Positions 20,123-29,389 of a DNA stretch of 64,000 bases are shown here, piece after piece (positions within the stretch are counted from its first letter, which is position 1; the number at the start of each line of letters is the position of its first letter). Source of the stretch: Bifidobacterium bifidum ATCC 29521 = JCM 1255 = DSM 20456 (GTDB lineage: Bacteria > Actinomycetota > Actinomycetes > Actinomycetales > Bifidobacteriaceae). The notes below the pieces were generated by a model, which saw only the letters and a program-made list of their open reading frames with translations, was not told the origin of the DNA and made no database searches. The DNA lies in contig NZ_AP012323.1 in the NCBI RefSeq assembly GCF_001025135.1, forward strand, positions 186,001 to 250,000. The letters are read 5' to 3'. A program made the position numbers and the translations under genes.

Positions 20123-20680
20123 CTATTGCAGAGCCTTCATCAAAGAAGCCACATGACCCTTCGCCCGGACGTTGTAACGGGCGATTTCTATCGTGCCGGC
20201 TGCGCCTGTAACAGACACGCTGATGACGAATGTCGAGCGGATCACGCCTATGTGCGTGCGCCCATAGAGCTTCTTTTCGCCGTACGCGCCGTAAAGCCGA
20301 TGCACGGTCAGGTCCGCGTCCGACAGCAGCGGGAACGACAGGTGGTCGCGCTCGCGGAAACGCTGCAGCTTGTCGATTGGGTCCTTGGAGACGCCCAGCA
20401 CAGTGAAACCGAGTGCGGTGAGCCGGGCAATGTTGTCGCGGAAGTCGCATGCCTCGGTGGTGCAGCCCGGCGTCATCGCGGCCGGATAGAAGTACAGCAC
20501 CACGCGCTTGCCCTGCGCCAGCAGCCGCGACAGCGTGACGGAGGTCTCACCGCCGTCCGGGTTGACCGCAGGCAGGGTGAAATCAGGAGCGGGCTGGCCG
20601 GGGGTGAGTCGCGTGGGAAGAGCGGGCTGGCTGGATTGTCCGGGCTGCGGTGATTGGTCGCTTGCGTGATTTTCTGTCAT
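20123..20680 (-). CDS. bcp: Peroxiredoxin, BCP/PrxQ type
   Basis: This 185-residue thiol peroxidase reduces hydrogen peroxide and organic peroxides with thioredoxin-type donors. The peroxidatic Cys stands in Thr-Pro-Gly-Cys-Thr-Thr-Glu-Ala-Cys-Asp-Phe-Arg-Asp, with the second Cys five residues later, as in the atypical 2-Cys BCP form. The catalytic Pro-Ala-Ala-Met-Thr-Pro-Gly-Cys matches the usual PxxxTxxC. ATG at 20680 is chosen because AAAGGAG precedes it by eight bases; the longer frame to 20782 has no support. An N-terminal Ser/Gln/Pro-rich stretch of about 25 residues is extra. Confidence 0.92.
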   Translation of the reverse strand: MTENHASDQSPQPGQSSQPALPTRLTPGQPAPDFTLPAVNPDGGETSVTLSRLLAQGKRVVLYFYPAAMTPGCTTEACDFRDNIARLTALGFTVLGVSKDPIDKLQRFRERDHLSFPLLSDADLTVHRLYGAYGEKKLYGRTHIGVIRSTFVISVSVTGAAGTIEIARYNVRAKGHVASLMKALQ

Positions 20681-20767
20681 GATGCGTGCTCCTTTACCTC
20701 GATGCCCATGTGTGCCACCACTATCGCCGTCGTGGTGGACAGTCGCGCGACCGCGTATAGTCGAATC

Positions 20768-21679
20768 ATGCAATGGCTGCACAGGATAGGCGAGGCGATT
20801 GATTCGCTGGTTGCATGGTGGCGGCGCTCGCTGATCGGGCGGGTGATTGACCGGTATGTGTCGCGGCGCGGGCCGCTGCTGGCGAACGGGTTGGCATATG
20901 GGCTACTGTTCGCGTTCTTCGCCGGCGTATGGATCGTGGTCAGCGCGCTCGGACTGGTGGTGACCGGGAGCGAGGAGATGCAGAAGGCGCTGCTCGCGAT
21001 GCTGCGCACGGTGATTCCGAGCGTTTCCGATTCGCTGTTTTCCGCGTCGATGCTGAGTGGAATCTCGCATACGCTGACATGGACCGGTCTGGTGACGCTG
21101 GCGGTGTTCTGGTGGACGGTCACCGGTTGGATGAATTCCCTGCGCAATGCAGTGACGACCATGTTCGACGATTGCACGCAGGAGCTGAACGTGGTTAAGG
21201 CGCGATTGCGCGATACGGTCGCTGCGATCATGGTGGCGGTACTGTTCATATTGTCGACCGCGGCGGGCGTCGTCTCTGGCGGCCTGATGAGACTGGTGTT
21301 GCGGGCGCTTGGCATCGCCGATGATTCGCTGCCGGGCGCGCTGTTGCTGGAATCGACCGGTTTCGCTACCGGCGTGTTGCTGAATTTCGCGTTGTTCATG
21401 CTGCTGCTGCGCGTGGTCGCGCACATACGCGCGGGCAAATTCACGCTGGTGGGGGCGGCGCTTGGGGCTCTGGCGGTCGCGGTGATGCAGCTGCTGGGCG
21501 CTCGTCTGTTGACGGGTGCGTCGCGCAACCCGATGCTGGCGCCGTTCGCAGCTATCATCGGCGTGCTCATCTGGTTCAACTTGGTGGCGCAGGTGATTAT
21601 GATCTGCGCGGCGTTCATCGCCGAGTGCCGGCGGGGGGGGCGGGGAGAGCCGGAGCTAGCTACAGCCGCTGTCAGCTGA
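20768..21679 (+). CDS. YihY/BrkB-type membrane protein
   Basis: This 303-residue integral membrane protein has about six spans and resembles the YihY (UPF0761) family, formerly annotated as ribonuclease BN. Hallmarks are the conserved Gly-Pro-Leu-Leu-Ala-Asn-Gly-Leu-Ala-Tyr near the first span and the C-terminal Ile-Trp-Phe-Asn-Leu-Val-Ala-Gln-Val. Its transport or envelope role is unresolved. TATAGT at 20756-20761 ends only six bases before the ATG, so the mRNA may be leaderless. An eight-G run at 21632-21640, near the end of the gene, could slip and change the last dozen residues. Confidence 0.82.
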   Translation: MQWLHRIGEAIDSLVAWWRRSLIGRVIDRYVSRRGPLLANGLAYGLLFAFFAGVWIVVSALGLVVTGSEEMQKALLAMLRTVIPSVSDSLFSASMLSGISHTLTWTGLVTLAVFWWTVTGWMNSLRNAVTTMFDDCTQELNVVKARLRDTVAAIMVAVLFILSTAAGVVSGGLMRLVLRALGIADDSLPGALLLESTGFATGVLLNFALFMLLLRVVAHIRAGKFTLVGAALGALAVAVMQLLGARLLTGASRNPMLAPFAAIIGVLIWFNLVAQVIMICAAFIAECRRGGRGEPELATAAVS

Positions 21680-21808
21680 CAGGGTAACTGGCATCAAGCA
21701 TTGCCGGATACGATATCGTATGAGACGGCTGCGAGCTTCATCGCAGGTCGCAAGGTGCATGTCTTTCATGAGATGTGCCGTAGAGCATATGACGAGAGGG
21801 GAGTTCCC

Positions 21809-22057
21809 ATGGCGATTGATGTATATGGTGCAACATGGTGCGGCGACTGCCACCGTGCCAAGAACGCGCTCGACCGGTTCGGCGCCGCTTACACGTGGCA
21901 CGACATCGAGCAGGAGGAGGGCGCGGCCGACCGTGCCGTTGAGATCAGCGGCCAAAAACACATCCCGGTCGTGCTCTATGGCGACGGGTCGTTCCAGGTC
22001 GAGCCGTCCGTCGTGGACATCCAGAACAAGCTCAACGAGCTTGGCCTGCTCGGGTGA
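21809..22057 (+). CDS. Glutaredoxin-like / mycoredoxin-type protein
   Basis: This small cytoplasmic redox protein of 82 residues has an active site Trp-Cys-Gly-Asp-Cys at residues 10-14, the cis-proline segment Lys-His-Ile-Pro-Val-Val near residue 52, and a thioredoxin-fold beta-alpha-beta pattern. It is closest in size and pattern to NrdH/glutaredoxin and actinobacterial mycoredoxin-like proteins. ATG at 21809 is chosen because GAGAGGGGAG precedes it; the longer frame from 21701 is out of character for the family. The electron partner is unknown. Confidence 0.88.
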   Translation: MAIDVYGATWCGDCHRAKNALDRFGAAYTWHDIEQEEGAADRAVEISGQKHIPVVLYGDGSFQVEPSVVDIQNKLNELGLLG

Positions 22058-22189
22058 GCGGTGAGTGGCTGCGGCGGTGGCGAGGTGCGGTATCGGCTGT
22101 CCGCCATTGAACACGATGCATCAATTCGCGCCTTATGGTCGGCGCTTTTGCAAAGTGAGGACAGCATCGTTGCTTGATTTGACCAGATT

Positions 22190-23120
22190 CTATTCGTAGG
22201 CAGAATTCGAATTTTGGTAGTTGAATGGTTCCGGGAGTGCTGGGACAGTGAATGATTCGACGATCTCGGGGATGCGGCTGTGGGAGGCCCGGAAGATCCA
22301 TCGTTTCAGCTTGGCCCCGGCTTGTCCGGTGGGCTGGTGCGGGAGCGTCCCGAGGAGTTCCTTGAGTTGCCATGACCGGTAGGGCTGGCCCCTGGGATCC
22401 GTGTCCTGCCGTTCGGTGAGATCCTCCGGGTTCTTGGGCACGGCGTATCTGACGCCGCGCATCGCCTCGGTCGCCGTCTTGTCGTTGCCGCGCCGGGCCT
22501 GGTTCCGCACCCGTTTCCTGACCTGGTCGGGCGCGTCGCTCATCCGGGAGACGATGTGGAACGAGTCCGGGACGCGCCCGGCGTTCGGCAGGCGCTCCTT
22601 CACGCTGGCGTCGATCCACTTGGCGCCGTCGCCGGTGACTGCCTTGATGGAGGCGCGCTGCTCGTCGGTCGGCTGTCGGAAGAACAGGCCGGGCACCTCC
22701 TTGCCGTATCCGTCGTGCGCCCAGACGACCCGTCTGCGCTTGTGGTCGACGACCACGGTGATGTACGTGTGCCCCCCTTCCTGCAGCTGGTCTCGTCCAC
22801 GCCTATCGCGGTGGGACCGTCGAACATGCACGGCATCGAGGATTCCAAGCGGGCGGCGACCCTGCGCGCGATATGGCCGGCCGTCCTCCACGCGATGCGT
22901 GGGAATCCGCCCACGGTCTTCTGGCTGGCGACCGCCGCCGGCCACGCGCACTCCATCTCGAAACCACTGGTGAGCCGGCTGTCCGGCTCCGCCACGGCAC
23001 TTGGGCGGCCACCACGCCATGCTCCGCGCACGCCACGCGCGGCGCCAGGCCCATGAGCTCGACCCCATAGCAGCCGAAGTCCTGGTGGCGCCATCGCCGT
23101 TCGCCGCCACCCCTCCCATA
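22190..23120 (-). pseudogene. ISL3-family transposase remnant
   Basis: Recognisable DDE-transposase pieces are spread over three minus-strand frames. The Cys-rich N-terminal region ending in Arg-Val-Ala-Cys-Ala-Glu-His-Gly is in one frame, Gly-Val-Asp-Glu-Thr-Ser (near 22800) in a second, and Ala-Val-Thr-Gly-Asp-Gly-Ala-Lys-Trp-Ile plus the arginine-rich middle in a third. At least two frameshifts are needed. The C-terminus is cut after Arg-Ile-Pro-Glu-Ile-Val-Glu, so the conserved Asn-Lys-Ile-Lys part is lost. Clear terminal inverted repeats were not found. The element is dead. Confidence 0.85.
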
Positions 23121-23121
23121 T

Positions 23122-23176
23122 AACAGGCCCGTCCGCTATAAACCGCAAGATGAGGTCCACAGCGGACGGGCCTGTT
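23122..23176. repeat. Perfect 16-bp inverted repeat beside the transposase remnant
   Basis: AACAGGCCCGTCCGCT (23122-23137) and its exact complement (23161-23176) are separated by 23 bases. It lies next to the 5' side of the ISL3 remnant and may belong to its end. Nothing else is recognised between 23177 and 23465. Confidence 0.55.
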
Positions 23177-23490
23177 CGTTCATATGGTCGGCGGTCATGG
23201 ACATGCCCCATGCCTACTCCGGCAACGAGGCCGGAACCGGCGGTACCGCCACGACACGGCAACTCGACCGGTATAGGGACGGTCCATAACAAGTTCATAC
23301 GGTTCATCGCACATTGAACATCAGTTGAACGACGAATGATATTTGATGCGCGCACCATGAACAGTGCCTGAATCAGCCATCGTCTCCGAAAAGCGGCGGA
23401 TAGCCTTGTAAAGGCCATGATGCGTAGGCGCATTGCAACGGCACATTCGCATCGTCGTTGAAATAGGAGAGTGCTAGGGAGAGCCTGGTC

Positions 23491-25959
23491 ATGCATATAG
23501 GAAAGATACGCAATATCATCAAACCAGCGGTGGCGTGCATAGCGCTTGCCGTGTTCGCCGCGCCGGGTACGGTAGTCTCCGCCGCGGCGCTTGAACGTGA
23601 AGGTGCCCCATTGGATGTGGTGGCCGATTGGAAATTCCAGCAGGCGCATTCCACCGGTTCCATCGACGGTGGTGACCTGGTCATCAAGGATATGTCGGGC
23701 AACGGCAACGATCTGCACATGCAGACCTACGGGAAAAATGATTACAAGCTCAGCGACTATGTCAACTGGTCGTCGAATTCGATGAACGGTGACGGTGGTG
23801 GAAGCCTGAAGCTCAACGGCGACAGCGATCTGGCGCATAAGAAGGATCATCCCGAGCAGCGAGATCCCAAGGGCGCGGATTTCATCACCGCGAGCGGCGC
23901 TCCCATCAACAAAGAGCAATTTGCCAACGGATACACCATGGAGTTCGTGTACTACCTTCCCGATGACTTCAACGCCGGTACCGATTCGTGGATGGGGCTT
24001 GCGGCCAGGCAATCCACAAACAGCAACATGGATGAACACGAGATGGGGTCGATGAGCCTGTCGATCTCCAATTGCAAGGAAACCCAGTTCAAGGCCGCCA
24101 ACAAGGACAATGAGTCGACCATGAACACCGATGATCCCAACAACGGCGTCACCAGCTGGGGCGTCACCATGGATCACGGTGGCATTTGGTATCACATCGC
24201 CGTCGTATCCGATGGCACGAACGTGGTGACATACACCAACGGTGCCAAAGCATTCCGCAATATCAACAAGAACGGCAATGGCCTGTATGCCGATCCGACC
24301 GATGGTCGCTTCCGCATCGGCTCGTCGTATTACAACGACACTTTCGACACCAGCCAATACAACAAGGACGACTTTGACAAGTTCCTGCGTGGCAACCTGC
24401 AGGAGGTGAGATTCTCCCGCGGTGCGCTGGCACAGGGCAACTGGATCGTGCCCAACCCGACCGAGTATCTCAAGGATTACGGTACCAACGATCGTTTCGT
24501 GCTGGACAACCCCAGCGTACATACGATGGCTTTCTTGCCGGACACGCAGAATGCCATCCGTTGGGTGCCCACGGTGATGGACCGAGCCATCGACCAGTTC
24601 GATTCGGAAGATTCCAGTCTTAATCTGACCAACATCGTGTCCCTCGGTGACGTGGTGGATAACTGGGACAGTGACGCGCAATGGCAGGCATCGTCCAAGG
24701 CGTTCGGGCGTATGCAGAAAGTGGGCGTCCCCTTCCTGGAGCAGCCGGGCAATCATGATTACAATGGAGGCAGGCATGGCTACGGAGTGCCCAGCTTGCG
24801 CAAGGCGGACAATTACCTGAAACACTTCGGACCCGACTCCGATTTCGGCAAGTATCAGAAAGAACACGGTTTTGCATACTCGCCCGATGGCCTGTCCTCA
24901 TACCATCTGGTAGACAACGGCTCCTACAAGTATCTGGTGATGAACATCGACATGGGCGCGGTGGTCAGCAACTCGTCCTCGGCAAGCAATGACGATATGC
25001 GATGGTTCGAGCAGGTGCTCAAAGACCACCCGAACAACCCGACTGTGGTGGTGAGCCACGATATCTTCAAGTGCTCCGATTCACGTCCGAATGAAATCTC
25101 CCTCGATGACGATTCCGGATACAACGGTGAAGCCGGTGACGATGAAGGTGCCGGCTCGAAAATCTGGAACATCGTGAAACGGTACAACCAGGTATTCATG
25201 ATGTACTCCGGTCACAATCACGGATCCGGACAAATGACCCTGACCAATGACGCCGGCAATCCGGTGCTGGGGCTGTTGTCCGACTATCAGTTCGCGTATA
25301 ACGGCGGCAATGCGTTCTTCCAGTACGTCGGCATGGATGAAGCGAACAACAAGATCACCATGCGTACGTATTCGCCATACTCGGCATCGCTGCCCGCGGC
25401 CGAGCGTTCGTTCTTCGATGTCAACTCCCTGACCGGTGTCGGCAACACCTATGACGGATCGTTCGATTTCGCCAAACGATTCGCCGGTTACGAACATTCC
25501 TCCGGTTATGACGCGCAGCAGTCGGTGATCTCCTTGGTGCGCGGCATCGGTGCGTTGAATGGTCAGACGCCGGCGAGCGAAGTACGGCAACTATATACTG
25601 CTCTGGCCGCATTGCCGGATAATGTGAAAGCGCAATTCGGTGATCCGTCGGATAGTGGCTCTCTGGCAGGCAGACTCGCCGCCGCATACAATGCCGCGTT
25701 CCCCAAGCCGGAACAGCCCGACACCAAGCCCGGTGCCGGCAATCAGACTGGAAGCCAAGGTGGGCATCAGGGTGGACAGTCCGGAAGCCAACAAGGGCAG
25801 AAGGGCGATGGCCATGGCAAGGGGCAGACGAATGCCGGCCCGGAGGCAATGGCCTCCACTGGTGCCGATGTGGCCCCGATCGTCGTTATCGCGATGATGA
25901 CGATCTTGTTGGCCGGCGTGCTTGTGCTCGTGAAGCGTAAGCATCACCTTTCGCACTAA
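23491..25959 (+). CDS. Cell-wall metallophosphoesterase with LamG-like domain
   Basis: This 822-residue secreted protein begins with a signal peptide (basic start, hydrophobic core, cut near Val-Ser-Ala-Ala-Ala at residue 30). A LamG/concanavalin-like domain spans about residues 45-310. The calcineurin-like phosphoesterase domain shows Asp351-Thr-Gln, Gly386-Asp-Val-Val-Asp, Gly420-Asn-His-Asp, His523 and Gly574-His-Asn-His, so all the metal-ligand blocks are present. A Gly/Gln/Lys-rich linker, a Met-Ala-Ser-Thr-Gly motif, a hydrophobic span and a Lys-Arg-Lys tail suggest wall anchoring, although the motif departs from LPxTG. It may hydrolyse extracellular phosphodiesters or nucleotides; the substrate is unknown. 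GGGAGAG precedes the start. Confidence 0.9.
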   Translation: MHIGKIRNIIKPAVACIALAVFAAPGTVVSAAALEREGAPLDVVADWKFQQAHSTGSIDGGDLVIKDMSGNGNDLHMQTYGKNDYKLSDYVNWSSNSMNGDGGGSLKLNGDSDLAHKKDHPEQRDPKGADFITASGAPINKEQFANGYTMEFVYYLPDDFNAGTDSWMGLAARQSTNSNMDEHEMGSMSLSISNCKETQFKAANKDNESTMNTDDPNNGVTSWGVTMDHGGIWYHIAVVSDGTNVVTYTNGAKAFRNINKNGNGLYADPTDGRFRIGSSYYNDTFDTSQYNKDDFDKFLRGNLQEVRFSRGALAQGNWIVPNPTEYLKDYGTNDRFVLDNPSVHTMAFLPDTQNAIRWVPTVMDRAIDQFDSEDSSLNLTNIVSLGDVVDNWDSDAQWQASSKAFGRMQKVGVPFLEQPGNHDYNGGRHGYGVPSLRKADNYLKHFGPDSDFGKYQKEHGFAYSPDGLSSYHLVDNGSYKYLVMNIDMGAVVSNSSSASNDDMRWFEQVLKDHPNNPTVVVSHDIFKCSDSRPNEISLDDDSGYNGEAGDDEGAGSKIWNIVKRYNQVFMMYSGHNHGSGQMTLTNDAGNPVLGLLSDYQFAYNGGNAFFQYVGMDEANNKITMRTYSPYSASLPAAERSFFDVNSLTGVGNTYDGSFDFAKRFAGYEHSSGYDAQQSVISLVRGIGALNGQTPASEVRQLYTALAALPDNVKAQFGDPSDSGSLAGRLAAAYNAAFPKPEQPDTKPGAGNQTGSQGGHQGGQSGSQQGQKGDGHGKGQTNAGPEAMASTGADVAPIVVIAMMTILLAGVLVLVKRKHHLSH

Positions 25960-25981
25960 CCGATTACCGGTGTGCAACCTG

Positions 25982-26048
25982 TCGACGAGCGAGCAGCCAA
26001 TAGCTGGGCCTGATATAGAACCCGCGGTACTGGTTGCTCGCTCGTCGA
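25982..26048 (+). terminator. Inverted repeat after the phosphoesterase gene
   Basis: Arms of 18 bases (25982-25999 and 26031-26048, core CGACGAGCGAGCA) pair with one mismatch around a 31-base loop, 22 bases past the stop. There is no T tract. Confidence 0.45.
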
Positions 26049-26255
26049 ATCAAGGAAAACCGAAGCACGCTTCGCGCCAATGCCGAAGACGCCGATGGCT
26101 TGCCGTGTCGCCACCTGCGCATTGGCGTCATGATTGTCGTGATCGTGGCCTACGTGATGTTCGGCCCGTTTCGCGGCGACATCGTTCTGGTCTTTGGCGC
26201 GTCGGCGATCTTCTACGTTTCCGGTACGTTCGCGTTTCCGGTACGTTCATCATGA
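26034..26255 (+). other. Possible remnant of a small membrane protein
   Basis: A 73-codon frame has one clear hydrophobic segment (two runs of Val/Ile/Phe separated by Gly-Pro-Phe-Arg-Gly-Asp), but no ribosome-binding site, and its start overlaps the preceding inverted repeat. It could be a broken membrane-protein fragment or chance. No family is recognised. The remainder to 26420 holds nothing else. Confidence 0.2.
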
Positions 26256-26430
26256 TGACGGTCATCCTTTCCCTGACCGGTCCCATCGAGCACGGTCAGG
26301 AAGAGCGGCAAGCCATCGAGGTCGGAACCGGCGGTGTGTCACCTGTCGGCCAGGAGCCTCCATCAACTAGTATCAGCTAGTATCCGATATGAAGCCGTGG
26401 CCTCATTGCCAATCGCCAAGGGAGGAAACC

Positions 26431-28611
26431 GTGCGCGCGCGACGTGACTTTGCATGGCCGAAACTGCTGACCGCGGACGGACGCGGCATCGCCTTCGGCG
26501 GCGACTACAATCCCGACCAATGGCCGGAGGACGTCTGGGACGACGACATCCGCCTGATGACCCAGGCCGGTGTCAACACCGTGGCCCTTGCCATCTTCAG
26601 CTGGGACCGCCTCCAACCCACCGAAGACCATTGGGATTTTGGCTGGCTCGATCGCATCATCGACAAGCTCGGCAAGGCTGGCATCGCGGTTGATTTGGCA
26701 TCCGCGACGGCGACCGCACCCCTGTGGCTCTACGAAAACCATCCCGAAGTCCTTCCGCGAGACAAGTACGGTCATCCGGTCAACGCCGGCTCCCGCCAGT
26801 CCTGGAGCCCGACCAGCCCGGTGTTCAAGGAATACGCGCTAACCCTATGCCGCAAACTCGCCGAACGCTACGGCGCCAACCCATATGTGACGGCATGGCA
26901 TATGGGAAACGAGTATGGGTGGAACAATCGCGACGACTACTCCGACAATGCGCTCGAAGCCTTCCGCGCATGGTGCCGCCGCAAGTACGGCACCATCGAC
27001 GCACTTAACCAGGCGTGGGGCACCACGTTCTGGGGACAGGAGATGACCGGTTTCGGCGAAGTGCTCATCCCGCGGTTCATGGGTGCCGATTCCATGGTCA
27101 ACCCCGGCCAGAAGCTTGATTTTGAACGGTTCGGCAATGACATGCTGCTCGACTTCTACAAAGCCGAACGTGACGCGATCGCCGAAATCTGCCCCGACAG
27201 ACCCTTCACCACGAACTTCATGATCTCCACCGACCAGTGCTGTATGGACTACGCCGCGTGGGCGGAGGAAGTGGACTTCGTATCGAACGACCACTACTTC
27301 CACGAAGGCGAATCCCATCTCGACGAGCTGGCCTGCTCCGACGCGCTCGTGGATTCGCTGGCGCTCGGCAAACCGTGGTACGTCATGGAACATTCCACCT
27401 CAGCGGTGCAGTGGAAACCGCTGAACACCCGCAAATGTAAAGGGGAGACGGTGCGCGACTCCCTGGCCCACGTGGCCATGGGCGCAGACGCCATCAACTT
27501 CTTCCAGTGGCGCGCATCCGCGTTCGGCGCCGAAGCGTTCCATTCCGCTATGGTCCCGCACGCCGGCGAGGACACGAAACTGTTCCGTCAGGTGTGCGAA
27601 TTGGGCGCGACGTTGCGGGCGCTCGCCGACGCCGGTGTTCAAGGCAGCGGATTGGCGGCATCGGACACGGCGATCCTCTTCAGCGCCGAATCGGAGTGGG
27701 CCACCCGATCCGAGACATTGCCGAGCATGAAACTCAGCCATTGGCATGATGTGCGTGACTGGTACCGTGCGTTCCTGAACGCTGGTGCACGCGCCGACAT
27801 CGTGCCGCTCGCCTACGACTGGAGTTCCTATAAGACCATCGTGCTGCCGACCGTACTGATACTGAGCGACGCCGATACGCGGCGGTTGGCCGGTTTCGTA
27901 CAGGCCGGAGGCCGTGTGGTGGTCGATTACGCGACCGGTCTGCTCGACGAGCGCTTCCACACGTGGCTCGGCGGGTATCCCGGTGCGGGCGATGGGCTGT
28001 TGCGCTCGATGCTGGGCGTTCGTGGTGAGGAATTCAACATTCTCGGTGCTGGGGCGGAAGGCGAGCCGAACGAGATTCGGCTGACGGGCACCAGGGATTC
28101 ATCCACGATGGACGGTGCCGTGACCCGCCTGTGGCAGAACGACGTGACCGTCGCCGGACCGCATGTGCAGGTGCTTGCCACATATGCCGGCGAAGAAGCG
28201 GATGAGTGGGAGCTTGATGGCACGGCCGCGCTCACCCGCAACGCATACGGCGCGGGGGAGGCGTATTTCCTCGGCTGTGATCTGGGCGTGAGCGACCTGA
28301 CGCGATTCGTGAGCGGCTGGCTTGCCGTGCAGCCGCAATCCTCCCGTCAGCCGCAGGTCAACAGTCAGTCGCAATCCAGCCGTCAGCCGCAAGTCGTCGG
28401 CGCGACCCCTGATGTTCTGCACACCGTGCGTCAATCCGACGACGCCATATTCGACTTCTACCTGACACGTGGCAGATCGGATGTCGAACTGCGTGGCATC
28501 GCCGGGGAGCCGATCGTCCTGTTCCGGGCGGAACGGGGCAGTGACGGCGGTGCGTATACGGTGCATCGCAATGGCGTTCTCGTGGTGAAACGCCCGAACC
28601 CGTCGCTGTAG
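26431..28611 (+). CDS. GH42 beta-galactosidase
   Basis: This 726-residue retaining galactosidase has no signal peptide and is therefore intracellular. The acid/base is E161 in His-Met-Gly-Asn-Glu-Tyr-Gly, and the nucleophile is E320 in Val-Met-Glu-His-Ser. The order is TIM barrel (about 1-380), trimerisation domain (380-590) and C-terminal beta domain. GTG at 26431 is preferred because GGAGG lies five bases upstream and the conserved N-terminus begins there. Bifidobacterial GH42 enzymes act on beta-1,3/1,4/1,6-galacto-oligosaccharides, some on human-milk lacto-N-tetraose; which applies here is not readable. A Gln/Ser/Pro-rich repeat (near residues 632-658) interrupts the C-terminal part and is unusual. 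Confidence 0.95.
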   Translation: MRARRDFAWPKLLTADGRGIAFGGDYNPDQWPEDVWDDDIRLMTQAGVNTVALAIFSWDRLQPTEDHWDFGWLDRIIDKLGKAGIAVDLASATATAPLWLYENHPEVLPRDKYGHPVNAGSRQSWSPTSPVFKEYALTLCRKLAERYGANPYVTAWHMGNEYGWNNRDDYSDNALEAFRAWCRRKYGTIDALNQAWGTTFWGQEMTGFGEVLIPRFMGADSMVNPGQKLDFERFGNDMLLDFYKAERDAIAEICPDRPFTTNFMISTDQCCMDYAAWAEEVDFVSNDHYFHEGESHLDELACSDALVDSLALGKPWYVMEHSTSAVQWKPLNTRKCKGETVRDSLAHVAMGADAINFFQWRASAFGAEAFHSAMVPHAGEDTKLFRQVCELGATLRALADAGVQGSGLAASDTAILFSAESEWATRSETLPSMKLSHWHDVRDWYRAFLNAGARADIVPLAYDWSSYKTIVLPTVLILSDADTRRLAGFVQAGGRVVVDYATGLLDERFHTWLGGYPGAGDGLLRSMLGVRGEEFNILGAGAEGEPNEIRLTGTRDSSTMDGAVTRLWQNDVTVAGPHVQVLATYAGEEADEWELDGTAALTRNAYGAGEAYFLGCDLGVSDLTRFVSGWLAVQPQSSRQPQVNSQSQSSRQPQVVGATPDVLHTVRQSDDAIFDFYLTRGRSDVELRGIAGEPIVLFRAERGSDGGAYTVHRNGVLVVKRPNPSL

Positions 28612-28635
28612 TCAATTGCGGCGAAACAAGGGAAT

Positions 28636-28673
28636 GGGGGCGCGGATGGTTTTGGGAAACGGTCCGCGCCCCC
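28636..28673 (+). terminator. Hairpin after the GH42 gene
   Basis: GGGGGCGCGGA (28636-28646) pairs perfectly with TCCGCGCCCCC (28663-28673), 25 bases past the stop. It lacks a T tract. Confidence 0.55.
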
Positions 28674-28894
28674 CTACAGAGATTCCGGTGGCGACTGGCT
28701 GTTTCCGGCTCTATTTCAACGTTTTTGGACTGCCGCTTAAGTGCCTGGCCGCTTAAGTCGCCGCTCCTTCGGCGTGCCGCGACGGGCCGAAACGGATAGT
28801 TGGTGTAGCAGGGCAGCCTGAGGTTGTGTCTTGCTGGTTTGGGAAAATGATGGGGAAGGAATTTGGCCGATACTCTGGTGCAGCGAGGAGTGGG

Positions 28895-28916
28895 CCGGGG
28901 AGGGGGTCCTCCCCGG
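28895..28916 (-). terminator. Hairpin after the HNH remnant
   Basis: CCGGGGAGG and CCTCCCCGG form a perfect 9-bp stem with a 4-base loop, five bases past the minus-strand stop of the HNH gene. Between 28674 and 28894 nothing is recognised. Confidence 0.5.
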
Positions 28917-28921
28917 TGTTG

Positions 28922-29378
28922 TTATGCGGCGTTGGCGAGGAAGATGTGCTTGTGGTGATACTCGATGAACTCATGCGAAGGTTGGCTGATTGCCGGCAAT
29001 GAGATCTCATGTCCATCGAAGTCATAGAGCCATCTGTCGTTGATGTCGGAGTGCCGCACCTTGTCATGGTTGACCATGATGCGGTAGTCGTCATCGATGG
29101 AGATGAGGCCTTGGTCGAAGGCCCGATCATGGAAGGCGTTGAGCAACAGCCCATTCGATGCGGCGGTTTTCTCGTTGGGCGTCGATGCCTTCCAAGGTTT
29201 GATGTGACTGGCGATCAGTAGTTTGGGAATCTGCATGCCGGTTATGCAGCATGTGCCGTGGTAGTTCTGCAATAGTGAATTGCGGAAATAGGATTGGTTG
29301 ACCCGTTGAAGTATGGTTGCCGGTCGCTCCTCTCCGGTGGGCGCGTGTTCGGCGATGAACAGGGCTGTTGCTGTTTCG
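28922..29378 (-). pseudogene. HNH endonuclease, 5'-truncated
   Basis: The last 150 or so residues are a typical HNH_2-type nuclease end: Tyr-His-Gly-Thr-Cys-Cys-Ile-Thr-Gly, then Leu-Ile-Ala-Ser-His-Ile-Lys-Pro-Trp, then Asn-Gly-Leu-Leu-Leu-Asn-Ala-Phe-His-Asp-Arg-Ala-Phe-Asp. The histidine and asparagine of the HNH motif are present. Upstream of about 29378 the frame stays open but runs antisense through the AlbA/Schlafen-like gene, so the original N-terminal half and promoter are gone. Relatives are solitary restriction-type endonucleases of about 300-350 residues. The gene has been joined head to head to another truncated gene. Confidence 0.75.
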
Positions 29379-29389
29379 AGCGGCGAACA

